A DNA stretch of 64,000 nucleotides. Source: G963667075 sp963667075. Lineage in GTDB: Bacteria; Pseudomonadota; Alphaproteobacteria; Micavibrionales; Micavibrionaceae. Made by a program: the position numbers and the translations under genes. The notes under the pieces were generated by a model that did not search any database, had not been told where the DNA came from, and saw only the letters and a program-made list of their open reading frames with translations. Numbering within the stretch: position 1 is the first letter of the stretch; each line of letters opens with the position of its first letter. Location: the NCBI GenBank assembly GCA_963667075.1, contig OY762938.1, positions 930,001 to 994,000 on the forward strand, given 5' to 3'. Positions 1 through 9,056 of the stretch are shown here, in pieces.

Positions 1-107
1 TCGAAAGCCGCGGCCTGTGTTGGTAAAATCAACAAAAGAGACAAAAGACAAAGGAGAGTCCCCTTAATACTTTTTGCTTTTTCTATCCTGTGAAGATAAT
101 GTTTCAT
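1..107 (-). CDS. Exported protein, 5' part only (cut by window edge)
   Basis: An ATG at 107 opens a frame that stays open to the left edge (35 codons visible). The visible part is a classical signal peptide: basic N-terminus, a Leu-rich core and a T-Q-A-A-A end suggesting signal peptidase I cleavage. A weak AGGTG-type ribosome site precedes it. It lies just beyond the terminator that closes the dot operon, so it probably has its own promoter. In Legionella and IncI plasmids dotF is followed by the small pilin-like genes icmC/icmD (traQ/traR), so a short T4BSS component is an attractive guess, but nothing seen proves it. Confidence 0.55.
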   Translation of the reverse strand, partial: MKHYLHRIEKAKSIKGTLLCLLSLLLILPTQAAAF

Positions 108-202
108 TGTTACACACCTAACTGCCGCTTGGTTTTTGCTTATACATAAATTTAAACATATTTTGTGGATACATTGCAAATTTATGAATTGCGCAGGTGC
201 TC

Positions 203-224
203 AAAAAGGCCTGAAACCCAGGCC
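203..224 (-). terminator. Rho-independent terminator after dotF
   Basis: On the minus strand a 6-bp perfect GC-rich stem (GGCCTG / CAGGCC) with a 5-nt loop is followed by TTTTT. It begins two bases after the dotF stop codon and should end the dotI-dotH-dotG-dotF transcript. Confidence 0.8.
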
Positions 225-226
225 TA

Positions 227-1477
227 TTAACGGGTTATGTTACGCACAGTCCCTTCGACAACCCACTGTCCATTGACAAAGGAAATGTTACGAATACGGC
301 CAACACCCGACAGGAAATCCCCGATTTCCACGGTTTTTATGTCTTGCTGACCTTTTTGTGAAACCATGGCACGCCCTGGCTGTGCTGAACGCAACTCCCA
401 AGATATGACTTTTTTCCTAATTTTAGGTGCCACAGCTTCAGGTGCTGCCATTTTAGGCGCATTAGGCTGTGCAGCAGCCACCTGCGGAACAGCGACTTTT
501 GGTGCTTTGGGTTCATTTTTTGCAGGTTTAGACACATTCTGTTTTACAGCGTTTGCCGCTTTTTCTTTTGAAAGACGCTCAATTTTACCCTCAAGCTTCA
601 TGATGGTGCTGTTCAGTGACGCTATTTCTTTCAGATCCTGCTCTTTTTCTTTCTGCCCTTCAGCTTTGAGCACTGTTATCACGCTTTCCAGCTCACGAAT
701 CTCACTCGTCAATGCCTGATATTTCGTATCATCCATAGCAACCATCGGCTGCGCCATAGCTGGCGGTATATCCCTTGAAGAAGCGGGGGCGGGCAAGCTA
801 TCCTCTGTAAAAGGCACTTGTCCCTGTGTAGAATCCTGTTCCAAAATATCCGGCTCTGGAAATGAGTGATCAACCGCCGGTAAATCAGGTTCTCTAACGA
901 AATCCAATGAAACAATCTCTGGCTCTGGTTCCTGCACTGGCTCCGGCATCGGTATAAGAATATCTGTATCCAGTTGTTCTGGAGCGACCTCCGGCTGGGG
1001 TTCATCTACCTCGGCTAAATCATCCATCAGAGTCGACGGCATTGGCGGTGCGTCAGATGCAGAATTTTTTGAAGAATCCACCTCACCTAGCTCTGTTGGA
1101 TCAACAAGAAAACCAACCAAATCTTCATCAGAAGGCACCGTCTCTATTATAGTACCTGCCGTTTCCCGCGTCTCTGTAGGAGTCAGAACAGGATCTGAAC
1201 CACCCGTTTGACCAAGCACGTGGAAGCCAATAATACCAACGGCAGCAACACCGCTAAGAAGATAGATAAGCGTTCTTGTTTTATCATTTTTACTCTTTGT
1301 GGGCTCTCCGAATTCATCAATATCCTCTTCATCCCACTCACCATCAAGCCCTTCATTTTCAAAAGCTTCGTCCAGAACGGCATCAATATCCTCTTCTCCT
1401 TCAGAATCGAGTTCATCATCAAGAAGGATATCATCCTCAAATTCAAAATCGTCGTCTTCCAATCTTTCGTCGGTCAT
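227..1477 (-). CDS. dotF: DotF/IcmG-like inner-membrane component of the type IVB secretion system
   Basis: This 416-aa protein has a very acidic cytoplasmic N-terminus (residues 1-60, mostly Asp/Glu), one membrane span at about 69-88, a Pro/Glu-rich periplasmic stretch, a coiled coil at about 250-310, an Ala/Pro/Lys linker and a compact C-terminal domain (355-416). This bitopic layout with a coiled coil is that of DotF/IcmG, though Legionella DotF is much shorter (about 270 aa). Position supports it: it follows dotI-dotH-dotG in the canonical icmL-icmK-icmE-icmG order. It starts 23 bp after dotG and is followed at once by a terminator. Sequence identity is weak, so the name rests on architecture and synteny. 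Confidence 0.72.
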   Translation of the reverse strand: MTDERLEDDDFEFEDDILLDDELDSEGEEDIDAVLDEAFENEGLDGEWDEEDIDEFGEPTKSKNDKTRTLIYLLSGVAAVGIIGFHVLGQTGGSDPVLTPTETRETAGTIIETVPSDEDLVGFLVDPTELGEVDSSKNSASDAPPMPSTLMDDLAEVDEPQPEVAPEQLDTDILIPMPEPVQEPEPEIVSLDFVREPDLPAVDHSFPEPDILEQDSTQGQVPFTEDSLPAPASSRDIPPAMAQPMVAMDDTKYQALTSEIRELESVITVLKAEGQKEKEQDLKEIASLNSTIMKLEGKIERLSKEKAANAVKQNVSKPAKNEPKAPKVAVPQVAAAQPNAPKMAAPEAVAPKIRKKVISWELRSAQPGRAMVSQKGQQDIKTVEIGDFLSGVGRIRNISFVNGQWVVEGTVRNITR

Positions 1478-1500
1478 AATAGTGATCGCCCTAAATTAAA

Positions 1501-2889
1501 TTATTTCACAGCCATTTGTTGCTGCAGACTCATAAGTTGTTGCTGCAGATTAATTAGTTGCTCCGCCTGAGAAGACGGTGACTCGGCACGCCGTCCCCTT
1601 TCATCCCTTGTCCGGGATAACGTAACAGGCTCATTATTGTCCATAACAGGCCCCAGAAAAAGAAGACCAACAGGCGTACCAACAGTAACACGAATCAGCG
1701 GCTTCACACTATCACCTTCGTCTGTAAGAACCTCTGCAGCCAGCGACGCCGCTTCCTCAACCCCTTTATAGAGTTCCTGACGCGTATCCAGATCATTTTC
1801 CTGTGTCTGTGAACCACCATTAATGACTGACACTGTCGTACTACCGGATTCTGCAATCGCAGAGCCCATACCCTCAATGAATTTTGCAGCCGCAGGCAAC
1901 ACAATACGCCTGAAATAACGACGATCTATTTCCGAGACGATACCCGGCAATGTCGTATCAGGATCCAGCGCAAAGGCATTACATGAAAGACTCTTACCAT
2001 CCTTGATAATAGTATTAAAGGAAAGAACGAGATACTCATCCGTTGCCTCAAACTCACCTAATACGCGACTACCTGCCAAAGGTCCCGTCACGATCTGCGC
2101 AAGAACAGGCCCCGGCGCATCCGTATTGGCTTCCGTCAGAAGCTGAGCATACTCAATCTCACCTGCCGGAATCAAGATCGTCGCCGCTGGCTCAACAGCC
2201 TCAGGCGTGGCCGCTTTTATAGCCTCAGAATAAAGACGCACCTCCTGCTTCCGCCGCCCATCCATGATCTCATTAAAGTCTTTATCTTTTGTGATCATCC
2301 TGTAGCCCAGACCGAATTGCTTTTTAGCCTCCAGTATCTGCTGCAATTGCTCAGCACCGAGCCCCGCAAGCTCTTCTATAGCAGGCACATTCTGCGCTTC
2401 CTTACACTCCTGCGTACCAATCTGCCCATACTGCTCCATCTCTCTTTGAGCCTGCAGACGTTCCTTTTGCATCAAACGCCAACGCTCCAGCGGATCCTCA
2501 GGCGGCTCATCTTTACTAACCGTCAGACGCTCTCTGGAGGGGTCTATAGGCACAGGAATCGTACTTGAGTTCGTACGCATCGCCTCTTCAGCCATCTGCT
2601 GATTATTTTCCTCAAGCGCATTCCTCATCACGGGCGTCAACTCTTCCGTCCCGGGAGTCTGCTTTATCTCACTCCCCGCCCCCATGTGGGAGAAACCGGC
2701 TTTCTCTTCACTACCACCAAACAGAATAATACTCCCCACGACCGCAACGAAAGCCGCAAGAATAATGCCCATTTTCACAAGGGGATTGTTTTTCCATACA
2801 TTCCCCAGCGTATTTTCTTCCTCAAACGGGATATCCGAATCAAAGTCATCTGGACTTTCAATTTCAGTTTCTTCGAATCCATTACTCAT
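1501..2889 (-). CDS. dotG: DotG/IcmE-like (VirB10-like) core-complex protein
   Basis: This 462-aa protein has a short acidic cytoplasmic tail, a membrane span at about 39-58, a variable Glu/Gln-rich periplasmic region and a C-terminal VirB10/TrbI-type domain from about residue 235. The domain is recognisable by the I-P-A-G-E start, a G-P-L-A-G-S-R segment and a following hydrophobic antenna-like region. In T4BSS, DotG spans the envelope and forms the central channel with DotC, DotD, DotH and DotF. Its length is like IncI TraO (about 430 aa) rather than Legionella DotG (about 1050 aa with pentapeptide-like repeats). Its ATG overlaps the dotH stop (ATGA), implying translational coupling. The Gln-rich C-terminal tail is an individual feature. 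Confidence 0.9.
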   Translation of the reverse strand: MSNGFEETEIESPDDFDSDIPFEEENTLGNVWKNNPLVKMGIILAAFVAVVGSIILFGGSEEKAGFSHMGAGSEIKQTPGTEELTPVMRNALEENNQQMAEEAMRTNSSTIPVPIDPSRERLTVSKDEPPEDPLERWRLMQKERLQAQREMEQYGQIGTQECKEAQNVPAIEELAGLGAEQLQQILEAKKQFGLGYRMITKDKDFNEIMDGRRKQEVRLYSEAIKAATPEAVEPAATILIPAGEIEYAQLLTEANTDAPGPVLAQIVTGPLAGSRVLGEFEATDEYLVLSFNTIIKDGKSLSCNAFALDPDTTLPGIVSEIDRRYFRRIVLPAAAKFIEGMGSAIAESGSTTVSVINGGSQTQENDLDTRQELYKGVEEAASLAAEVLTDEGDSVKPLIRVTVGTPVGLLFLGPVMDNNEPVTLSRTRDERGRRAESPSSQAEQLINLQQQLMSLQQQMAVK

Positions 2890-3959
2890 TCAAGAGGCTC
2901 CTCGCGACTAATATGTGCCCGAACCATTCTTCCATTTTCAGAAAGAAGGAGAACAGGCGTGTTCCCTAAAGTATATACATTCATGCCATCCGCAGATCTC
3001 ACCGAGCTATGCCAACCGGGAGACAGCAAGGTAAGCGGCGTACGAACATAAGTCTGACCATCCAACTTATAAGCTGTCGTCCGTCCATCCACACCGGTAA
3101 CTTTCAACTTTTCAGCCGCCCCTGGAGGCGCACCATCAAGAATCAGCGTCGTTTGAGAATCACCCGCCACAGCAGAAATCCCACCCTCAAGAAGAGGCAT
3201 CTGAGCAAAAGGCCCGTACTCCGGCACACGCACATCAAGACGATATTGAACCGAGGTCCTACCAGATTTTAGACCCAAAATGATTGGCGTTTTCAACTCA
3301 ACCAGTCGAATCGAAATATTCCCATAAGCGTACTCTGACAAAGGGGTAATTCGCAAAACACTCTCCCCCTGACCGGAATCAACAACTTCAAAATCTCCCG
3401 CCCAGCTAATATCCTTAATCGGCCACGGTTGCCCCGTAACGTCCAGAATATTAATCGTCGTAACATGCCCTGCCGCAAGCTTAACATCCAAAGGCGCCTG
3501 CCCTGGATCCAGCGAAATTGTCGTAAAAGAAACTTCTGGCTTTGGATAAGGATGAACAGGCACTTTAGCGGCCTGCTGAGTTTCATCAAAAATTTCAAGA
3601 AAACGTCTAATTTCCCGCGGCTTCAAAGGAAACATACCCAACTTGGTCGCGTTAAAAGCATCCTCGCGAATCTCCATCTCAAGCTCTTCGAGTGTTTTCT
3701 CCTCCATAACCATCCCCTCCCCCGCCTGAAGCGGAAGAGAAAAACCAGGATTAAGCGATTCTTCCCCCGAAGACTCCTGACTAGCCCCACCAACACCCCG
3801 AAGCGTATCGACAAGGAGACTCCCCTGCTGTGGCCGCGCTTCGCTGGAAGTCAACTCAGGAAAACTGGTCTGAGCATAAGCCTGCGGTGCCGATAAAAAC
3901 ACCACAAAAGCAAAGACAAGAAGACGCCCTATCACTCTAGAATCACATTTGACAGACAT
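2886..3959 (-). CDS. dotH: DotH/IcmK-like outer-membrane core-complex protein
   Basis: This 357-aa protein has an N-terminal signal peptide ending A-Y-A-Q at about residue 30. The mature part carries the DotH/IcmK/TraN signature: a helix with L-K-P-R-E-I-R-R-F, a P-x-P segment, then a beta-rich domain with a D-x-T-G-x-P-W-P-I motif. With DotC and DotD lipoproteins it forms the outer-membrane ring of the type IVB machine. Length is close to Legionella DotH (about 360 aa). It lies between dotI (157 bp upstream) and dotG (overlapping by 4 bp) on the same strand, exactly the icmL-icmK-icmE order. No dotC or dotD is present in this window. Confidence 0.9.
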   Translation of the reverse strand: MSVKCDSRVIGRLLVFAFVVFLSAPQAYAQTSFPELTSSEARPQQGSLLVDTLRGVGGASQESSGEESLNPGFSLPLQAGEGMVMEEKTLEELEMEIREDAFNATKLGMFPLKPREIRRFLEIFDETQQAAKVPVHPYPKPEVSFTTISLDPGQAPLDVKLAAGHVTTINILDVTGQPWPIKDISWAGDFEVVDSGQGESVLRITPLSEYAYGNISIRLVELKTPIILGLKSGRTSVQYRLDVRVPEYGPFAQMPLLEGGISAVAGDSQTTLILDGAPPGAAEKLKVTGVDGRTTAYKLDGQTYVRTPLTLLSPGWHSSVRSADGMNVYTLGNTPVLLLSENGRMVRAHISREEPLE

Positions 3960-4116
3960 AATTTAAAAACCCTAGCCGTGCAGCTATTTGAAAAAGTTTC
4001 ATTCAAAAATAAAAATACCGGATACGAGCATATCTTTTGTTTTCGGGACTGTCACCTTACAATGAACACTTATTCATCCAAAGATGGGGAAAAGATAAAA
4101 AGTGGGTAATCCCCTT

Positions 4117-4878
4117 CTATTTTTTGATCGCTATCCAACGCTCAATACCTATACCGTTCGGGCTCTCCAGGCGCGGCATCCTGACAACAACCAAGGTAAG
4201 AAGCAGACTGTCAGAGCGCATCGAACCGCCCGCCTGATATGTCAGATTCATAGGCAACTCCACGACCCACTGGTAACGTCCGTTAAAAACGCCCTCCTGT
4301 ATAAGGACCGGCGCACTCGTCGGCGCGGCTGTCACAACCTGCCGATTATCCTCAACCATTTCAATAATTCTGGACTTCTCAAGTGCGTCCGTAAAACTTT
4401 CCCACCCACGGCGCGTAAAATTCCTCGACGCCTCCTGAAGCCTGCGACGATAGTCATGAAAACCAAAAGTCATCACTTCCGTAGAGGCCTGAGAAACCCA
4501 TGACATAAGGGCCGGCGGGCTTAAGTTCGGTTGATTAAGTGCCACCATAGGCACAAGACGCCCATCTTCCGACGTTGCGAAATAGCGGTATTCCTTCTGA
4601 TTGACGTAAACGACAAAAAACATGATCGCGATAAGCGCAAACATAACCGCCGCCTCCAGCACAGCTATCCGTAGAAGCGCACGGTATCCATCCCTGTAAA
4701 ATTCATTACGGACAACAACCGTCCCCAATCCTTTTTGAAGCTCCACCGCATCTTTAACAACAGCAGAAGACACCGGCTTCTTTTTCCCACGCCTTTTCAC
4801 AGGTGCCTTCTTTGCCCCCGAACCGGAAGGCCGAATTCTTAAGGAAGATTGGTCTTTTTTGTTTTCTTGATCGGACAT
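4117..4878 (-). CDS. dotI: DotI/IcmL-like inner-membrane component of the type IVB secretion system
   Basis: The ATG at 4878 (product 253 aa) is preferred over an in-frame upstream start at 4911 because AAGGCGA lies at good spacing. The protein has a basic cytoplasmic tail (to about 75), a single membrane span (about 85-107) and a periplasmic domain. The L-x-x-P-x-L-S-x-x-A-L-M-S-W motif followed by a conserved F-x-x-Y-R-x-x-L-x-x-A helix is characteristic of DotI/IcmL/TraM. DotI forms a ring in the inner membrane and resembles VirB8. The basic tail is longer than in Legionella (212 aa). It is the first visible gene of the operon, divergent from the exported-paralogue operon at 5098. Confidence 0.9.
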   Translation of the reverse strand: MSDQENKKDQSSLRIRPSGSGAKKAPVKRRGKKKPVSSAVVKDAVELQKGLGTVVVRNEFYRDGYRALLRIAVLEAAVMFALIAIMFFVVYVNQKEYRYFATSEDGRLVPMVALNQPNLSPPALMSWVSQASTEVMTFGFHDYRRRLQEASRNFTRRGWESFTDALEKSRIIEMVEDNRQVVTAAPTSAPVLIQEGVFNGRYQWVVELPMNLTYQAGGSMRSDSLLLTLVVVRMPRLESPNGIGIERWIAIKK

Positions 4879-5097
4879 TATCGCCTTTTTGAGACTAAAA
4901 ATAATTGTCAAACACTGTTGACGCAGTTAAGACTCGAGAGACTAAAGTAACAAAGAGTTTATTTCAAAGCTATACCAAAAAAGCAAAAAGAGCACAGGAA
5001 TTGTTTTCGTGCTTTTTTGAATTTCCTTGTGTTAAAATGGACAGAGTTTGTTAGAATTAATTGAGAAAAAGTTAATTTTAGGGATTTTATCAAAACG
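4879..5097. promoter_or_regulatory. Divergent intergenic region between the dot operon and the exported-paralogue operon
   Basis: This AT-rich region of about 220 bp separates two divergent operons, so promoters for both must lie here. A TTGACG hexamer at about 4918 on the plus strand is a possible -35 box, but its -10 partner (ACTAAA at 17 bp) is poor. I see no clear operator palindrome. The region is annotated for its position, not for a recognised site. Confidence 0.4.
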
Positions 5098-6375
5098 ATG
5101 AGGCTGTGTTTCTTGAACAACAATCGACAGAATTTATTTTGGCCTCTCTTCCTTCTGGTGTTTCTTTTACTGGTAAATGTGCAAACCGCACAGGCATGCT
5201 GTTCCTGTGGCACAGTCCAAGGATATCATCAATCGACAAGAGCCACCGTCAATGCCCACATGACATCCGAGTTTGAACGACTAAGGCGATTCTGGCAAAC
5301 CACCATGCTGAACGACCATATCTATCCAACGCTTAAACCGATGTGGGACCAGATTGTCTCTTTGCCTTTTGTTCATGCAGAAAGTATAGGGATGTTTTTT
5401 GATGCCAGAATACAACAGGATACACAACAGGATCTTCAAAGGTTAATGGCGCAGGCGAATAAGGACTATATGCCATCAGAAGCTATTTGTAAGTATGGCA
5501 CCATGTTAAGAAGCCTTGCTGCAACAGAAGAAAAATCAAAGAGAGTCCCTCTGGCTATGGCTAAGCGATCAAGAGACAGACAAACGAAACTTGTAAATCA
5601 CGCCGGCTCTCACGGTCCCGATCTTGATTTTGAAACACGCAGAAACCAGTTTCAAACAACATATTGTGATCCGAACAGCGACAATAACGAGTTAAAAGAG
5701 CTTTGCGCAGCCTCGAAGGACAAGAAAAGATGGAACAGAGACATCAACTACACAAAAACAGTCGATGAACCACTGACACTGGAACTTGATTTCACAAAAC
5801 AGGACCTGACAAACACAGAGGAAGACGTTATAGCACTCGGAAAAAACCTGTATGCTAACGAAATTTTCAAAGGACCGGGCAGCACCATATTGCAAAATGC
5901 TAACATTGATAGAAATCTGCTGGATTTGCGCGCCGTTATTGCTAAACGCTCTGTCGCGGAACATTCTTACAATTCCATTCTGGCCTTAAAAGCAGAAGGC
6001 ACAGAAAATTCATATTCCATGGATTACTTAAAAGAGCTTATGCTTGAGCTTGGTATGAAAGAGTCTGAAATAGACTATTATCTCGGCGCAAAAAAAACAA
6101 ATGGAAAACCAAGCTACTATGCGCAGATGGAAATATTAACCAGGAAAATCCATCAGGACCCGGCCTTTATTACAAATTTATACGATACGCCAACCAATGT
6201 CGAACGACAGCAGGCCATCATGAAATCATTCGAATTAATGCAACAACGGGATTTGTTTGATTCTCTGGCGCGTTCTGAGATGCTCTTGTCCGTCCTGTTG
6301 GAGATGAAAATCATGGAGCATCAAAGCGAAGTACAAAACCGTATAGGGCAAGCCGTTGCCACACCAAGGAATTAA
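5098..6375 (+). CDS. Exported Cys-cluster protein, paralogue 1 of 5
   Basis: This 425-aa protein has a signal peptide (about 1-33) ending A-Q-A, directly followed by CCSCG. The rest looks mostly helical and shares ordered blocks with its four downstream neighbours: I-G-M-F-F-D-A, a K-D-Y-(M/I)-P-S-E-x-x-C-K block, a Y-C...C pair, R-N-x-D-I-x-Y-T, L-D-L-R-(A/S)-V-x-A-K-R-S-V-A-E, and a C-terminal PSYYAQMEILT plus DPAFITNLYDTP core ending in M-L-L-S-V-L-L-E. I recognise no described family. It is the first gene of a tight operon transcribed away from the dotI operon, which suggests a periplasmic or extracellular role in or through the type IVB system. It is the most diverged of the short paralogues. 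Confidence 0.85.
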   Translation: MRLCFLNNNRQNLFWPLFLLVFLLLVNVQTAQACCSCGTVQGYHQSTRATVNAHMTSEFERLRRFWQTTMLNDHIYPTLKPMWDQIVSLPFVHAESIGMFFDARIQQDTQQDLQRLMAQANKDYMPSEAICKYGTMLRSLAATEEKSKRVPLAMAKRSRDRQTKLVNHAGSHGPDLDFETRRNQFQTTYCDPNSDNNELKELCAASKDKKRWNRDINYTKTVDEPLTLELDFTKQDLTNTEEDVIALGKNLYANEIFKGPGSTILQNANIDRNLLDLRAVIAKRSVAEHSYNSILALKAEGTENSYSMDYLKELMLELGMKESEIDYYLGAKKTNGKPSYYAQMEILTRKIHQDPAFITNLYDTPTNVERQQAIMKSFELMQQRDLFDSLARSEMLLSVLLEMKIMEHQSEVQNRIGQAVATPRN

Positions 6376-6379
6376 ATCT

Positions 6380-7699
6380 ATGGTAAATAAAAAAAAACTT
6401 GCGCCAATACATCTTTCTTTCATAACGCCCCTCGTTGTTATGTTTATGCTTTTGGTACCTGCTGGCACTATCCTGTCCCCGACCATTTCCTATGCCGGGT
6501 ACTGTTATTGCGGAAAGTGCTGTGATTGTGGCTCCGTTCATGCAGACCATACAACACAGCCAAGAAACGGTACGCAGGAAATCGTAAACTGCCATACAAC
6601 AGACAGTTTTAACGACTACAGAAAGTTCTTTTTTCTCGGGACATACTGGTACGACTATGTAATGGTCGGCTTTCAGCAGATGACCGAACAGCTCACGGCC
6701 AGTGCCTTCATGCAAATCGAAATGCTCGGCATGTTCTTTGATGCGGACCTTCAGTTAGAAACCCAACGTCTGTTACAAGAAAGAGCCGCTCAGGCGCACA
6801 AGGATTACATCCCGAGTGAATCCGTCTGTAAAATGGGCACACTCTCAAGAAGTCTTCTGGCCTCGGAAGCCCGGTCTACGATGACACAGCGGGCACTGGC
6901 CAAAAGATCGCAGGACAGACAATTAGGCACAGGCCTCATGAGTGCGTCCAGAGGTCCTGAATTTGATAAAAAATCACGTTTTGACCAATTCCGCCGTATT
7001 TATTGTAACCAGAATGATAATAACGGCCATTTGGAACTCGTGTGCCCCGGTACATCTGGGAATAAAAGAACAAACTTTGATATTAACTACACCGCGGCCA
7101 TAGACTCAAAACTGACGCTAAATATGAAGATTGAAGACGGCGTTATTCCAGCGACACAAGAAGATGAAGAAAATGTTATGGCTCTGGCTGACAATCTTTA
7201 CGCTCATGACGTATTTTCAAGGATAATGCCTACAAAACTGACTTACGCAGGCAACCAGGATACTTATCTTGATATGCGCTCAATTGTTGCCAAACGAAGT
7301 GTCGCTGAAAATTCATTCAATGCCATTGCCGGCATGAAAGCAAGCGGCACAAAATCTTCTTACAAATACATGCGAGAGCTAATGGCTGAACTTGGTGTTC
7401 CCGAAACCGATAGCCCCTACTATCTGGCACATGAGGATACCGGACAGTACCCAAGCTATTACGCCCAAATGGAACTGCTGACCAAAAAGATATATCAGGA
7501 CCCCGCCTTCATCACGCATCTGTACGATACCCCGGCCAATGTGGACAGGCAACGCGCTGTTATGGAGAGCTTTGAGCTCATGCAGCAGCGGGATATTTAT
7601 AACAGTTTGACAAGATCAGAAATGCTTTTGGCTGTTTTGCTGGAAATGGAAGCCTCAAAACATCAAAAAAGAATACAGAATGATATCAGGGCAGAGTAA
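6380..7699 (+). CDS. Exported Cys-cluster protein, paralogue 2 of 5
   Basis: The ATG at 6380 (439 aa) is chosen because AAGGA lies nine bases upstream and the previous gene ends only four bases before; a longer frame from 6356 would overlap that gene. A signal peptide ends S-Y-A-G, followed by two Cys pairs (Y-C-Y-C-G-K-C-C-D-C-G). The shared blocks are complete: A-E-M-L-G-M-F-F-D-A, H-K-D-Y-I-P-S-E-S-V-C-K-M-G-T, the A-K-R-S-V-A-E-N-S-F segment and the DPAF-LYDTPANV core. Compared with paralogue 1 the Cys cluster is expanded. Function is unknown; the neighbouring secretion genes suggest a secreted or surface partner. Confidence 0.85.
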   Translation: MVNKKKLAPIHLSFITPLVVMFMLLVPAGTILSPTISYAGYCYCGKCCDCGSVHADHTTQPRNGTQEIVNCHTTDSFNDYRKFFFLGTYWYDYVMVGFQQMTEQLTASAFMQIEMLGMFFDADLQLETQRLLQERAAQAHKDYIPSESVCKMGTLSRSLLASEARSTMTQRALAKRSQDRQLGTGLMSASRGPEFDKKSRFDQFRRIYCNQNDNNGHLELVCPGTSGNKRTNFDINYTAAIDSKLTLNMKIEDGVIPATQEDEENVMALADNLYAHDVFSRIMPTKLTYAGNQDTYLDMRSIVAKRSVAENSFNAIAGMKASGTKSSYKYMRELMAELGVPETDSPYYLAHEDTGQYPSYYAQMELLTKKIYQDPAFITHLYDTPANVDRQRAVMESFELMQQRDIYNSLTRSEMLLAVLLEMEASKHQKRIQNDIRAE

Positions 7700-7734
7700 C
7701 AAGACGATCTGCCGTTTAAAAGGAATATGATGCG

Positions 7735-9051
7735 ATGGTAAGAAAAGACAAAAAACAAGGAAGACGCCGCACCGCGACTTTTTTTGGGGCTTTTGCCTTT
7801 CTTTTATTAGTATGTTTGCCGCTCAAGCCAGCTAAAGCCTGCTGTATTTGTGGCTGCCCCTGCGGCACCATCGCAAGTTACCATGAAGAAACCGTTCAGG
7901 TCATTAACGATCACACAACAGAAGAACATAACCTGCATCAGGACTGGCTGGCCTTTACCTGGTGGGATAAATTCATGCATCCCAATCTCCAGAAAATGGC
8001 CGAGCAAATGACAGCGGCCACGCTTATGAACGCTGAGGCCATCGGCATGTTTATGGATGCGGAAAGCCAGCTTAAAACGCAAAGGCTACTGCAAGACCGG
8101 ATGGCAGAAGCCCACAAGGACTACATCCCAAGTGAAACACTCTGCAAAATGGGCACATTAAACCGAAGCATGGTAGAATCGGAAAGACGCGCGACGATCA
8201 CACAAGCCGCCATGAGTACAGGCTCTATCGATCGTCAGTTAGGCCTCATTCATATGATTTCTGCCGAATCGCCAGATAGTGATGAACAGTCACGTTTTAA
8301 GCACTTCCAGAACACCTATTGCGATCCAAGCGACCACAACAGAGCCTTTGAAGCCTTATGCCCTACCGGCCCAACCCCTCGTGTAAACAGGGATATTGAT
8401 TACACTCGTACAATTGGCAGTGAATTGAGCTTAAACGTTGATTTTGTTGATAAAAACAAGACAACCGAGGAAGAGGACGTTATCGCACTGGCGCGCAACC
8501 TGTACGCTAACGATCTTTTTTCACAAAGAACCATTCGTGAGCTTAGAAATGAAGGCAAACAGGATGAATATCTGGATTTACGCTCCGTTGTCGCCAAACG
8601 CTCTGTCGCAGAAAACTCCTTTAATGCCATCATGGGGCTGAAAACCGGCGGCACAATCAGCGCAGGCGGCCCGCCTTCCGCCAATGCCGATACCACAGAC
8701 CCCAAATTTTTTATGACACGACTCCTGGAAGAGCTTGGTATGCCGGAAGATGAAACAAAACGCTATGTTGGGAGCAATCCAAGCTATTATTCACAAATGG
8801 AAGTCTTAACCAAAAAGGTGTTTCAAGACCCGGCCTTTATCGCAAACCTGTACGACACACCCGCTAACGTAAAACGTCAATATGCAGCCATGCAGTCTCT
8901 TGGACTAACTCAGCAAAGAGAAATGTTTGACAGCACATTACGCACGGAAATGCTTTTGTCCGTTCTGCTGGAACTCGAAGTTGCGAAATATCAAAAAAGA
9001 GTTCAAAACGAAATCAACAAGCTGACGCCTTCAGGCAAAAAGAGGATGTAG
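7735..9051 (+). CDS. Exported Cys-cluster protein, paralogue 3 of 5
   Basis: This 438-aa protein has a strongly basic N-terminus, a hydrophobic core and a P-A-K-A end, followed by CCICGCPCG. It contains every block of the family. Relative to paralogues 1 and 2 it has a short Gly/Ser/Ala-rich insertion (near residues 304-320, S-A-G-G-P-P-S-A-N) before the L-L-E-E-L-G-M-P-E-D-E block; paralogue 4 shares this insertion, so 3 and 4 are probably the most recent duplicates. AAGGA precedes the start. The gene lies 35 bp after paralogue 2 and 5 bp before paralogue 4. Function is unknown. Confidence 0.85.
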   Translation: MVRKDKKQGRRRTATFFGAFAFLLLVCLPLKPAKACCICGCPCGTIASYHEETVQVINDHTTEEHNLHQDWLAFTWWDKFMHPNLQKMAEQMTAATLMNAEAIGMFMDAESQLKTQRLLQDRMAEAHKDYIPSETLCKMGTLNRSMVESERRATITQAAMSTGSIDRQLGLIHMISAESPDSDEQSRFKHFQNTYCDPSDHNRAFEALCPTGPTPRVNRDIDYTRTIGSELSLNVDFVDKNKTTEEEDVIALARNLYANDLFSQRTIRELRNEGKQDEYLDLRSVVAKRSVAENSFNAIMGLKTGGTISAGGPPSANADTTDPKFFMTRLLEELGMPEDETKRYVGSNPSYYSQMEVLTKKVFQDPAFIANLYDTPANVKRQYAAMQSLGLTQQREMFDSTLRTEMLLSVLLELEVAKYQKRVQNEINKLTPSGKKRM

Positions 9052-9056
9052 TAGGG

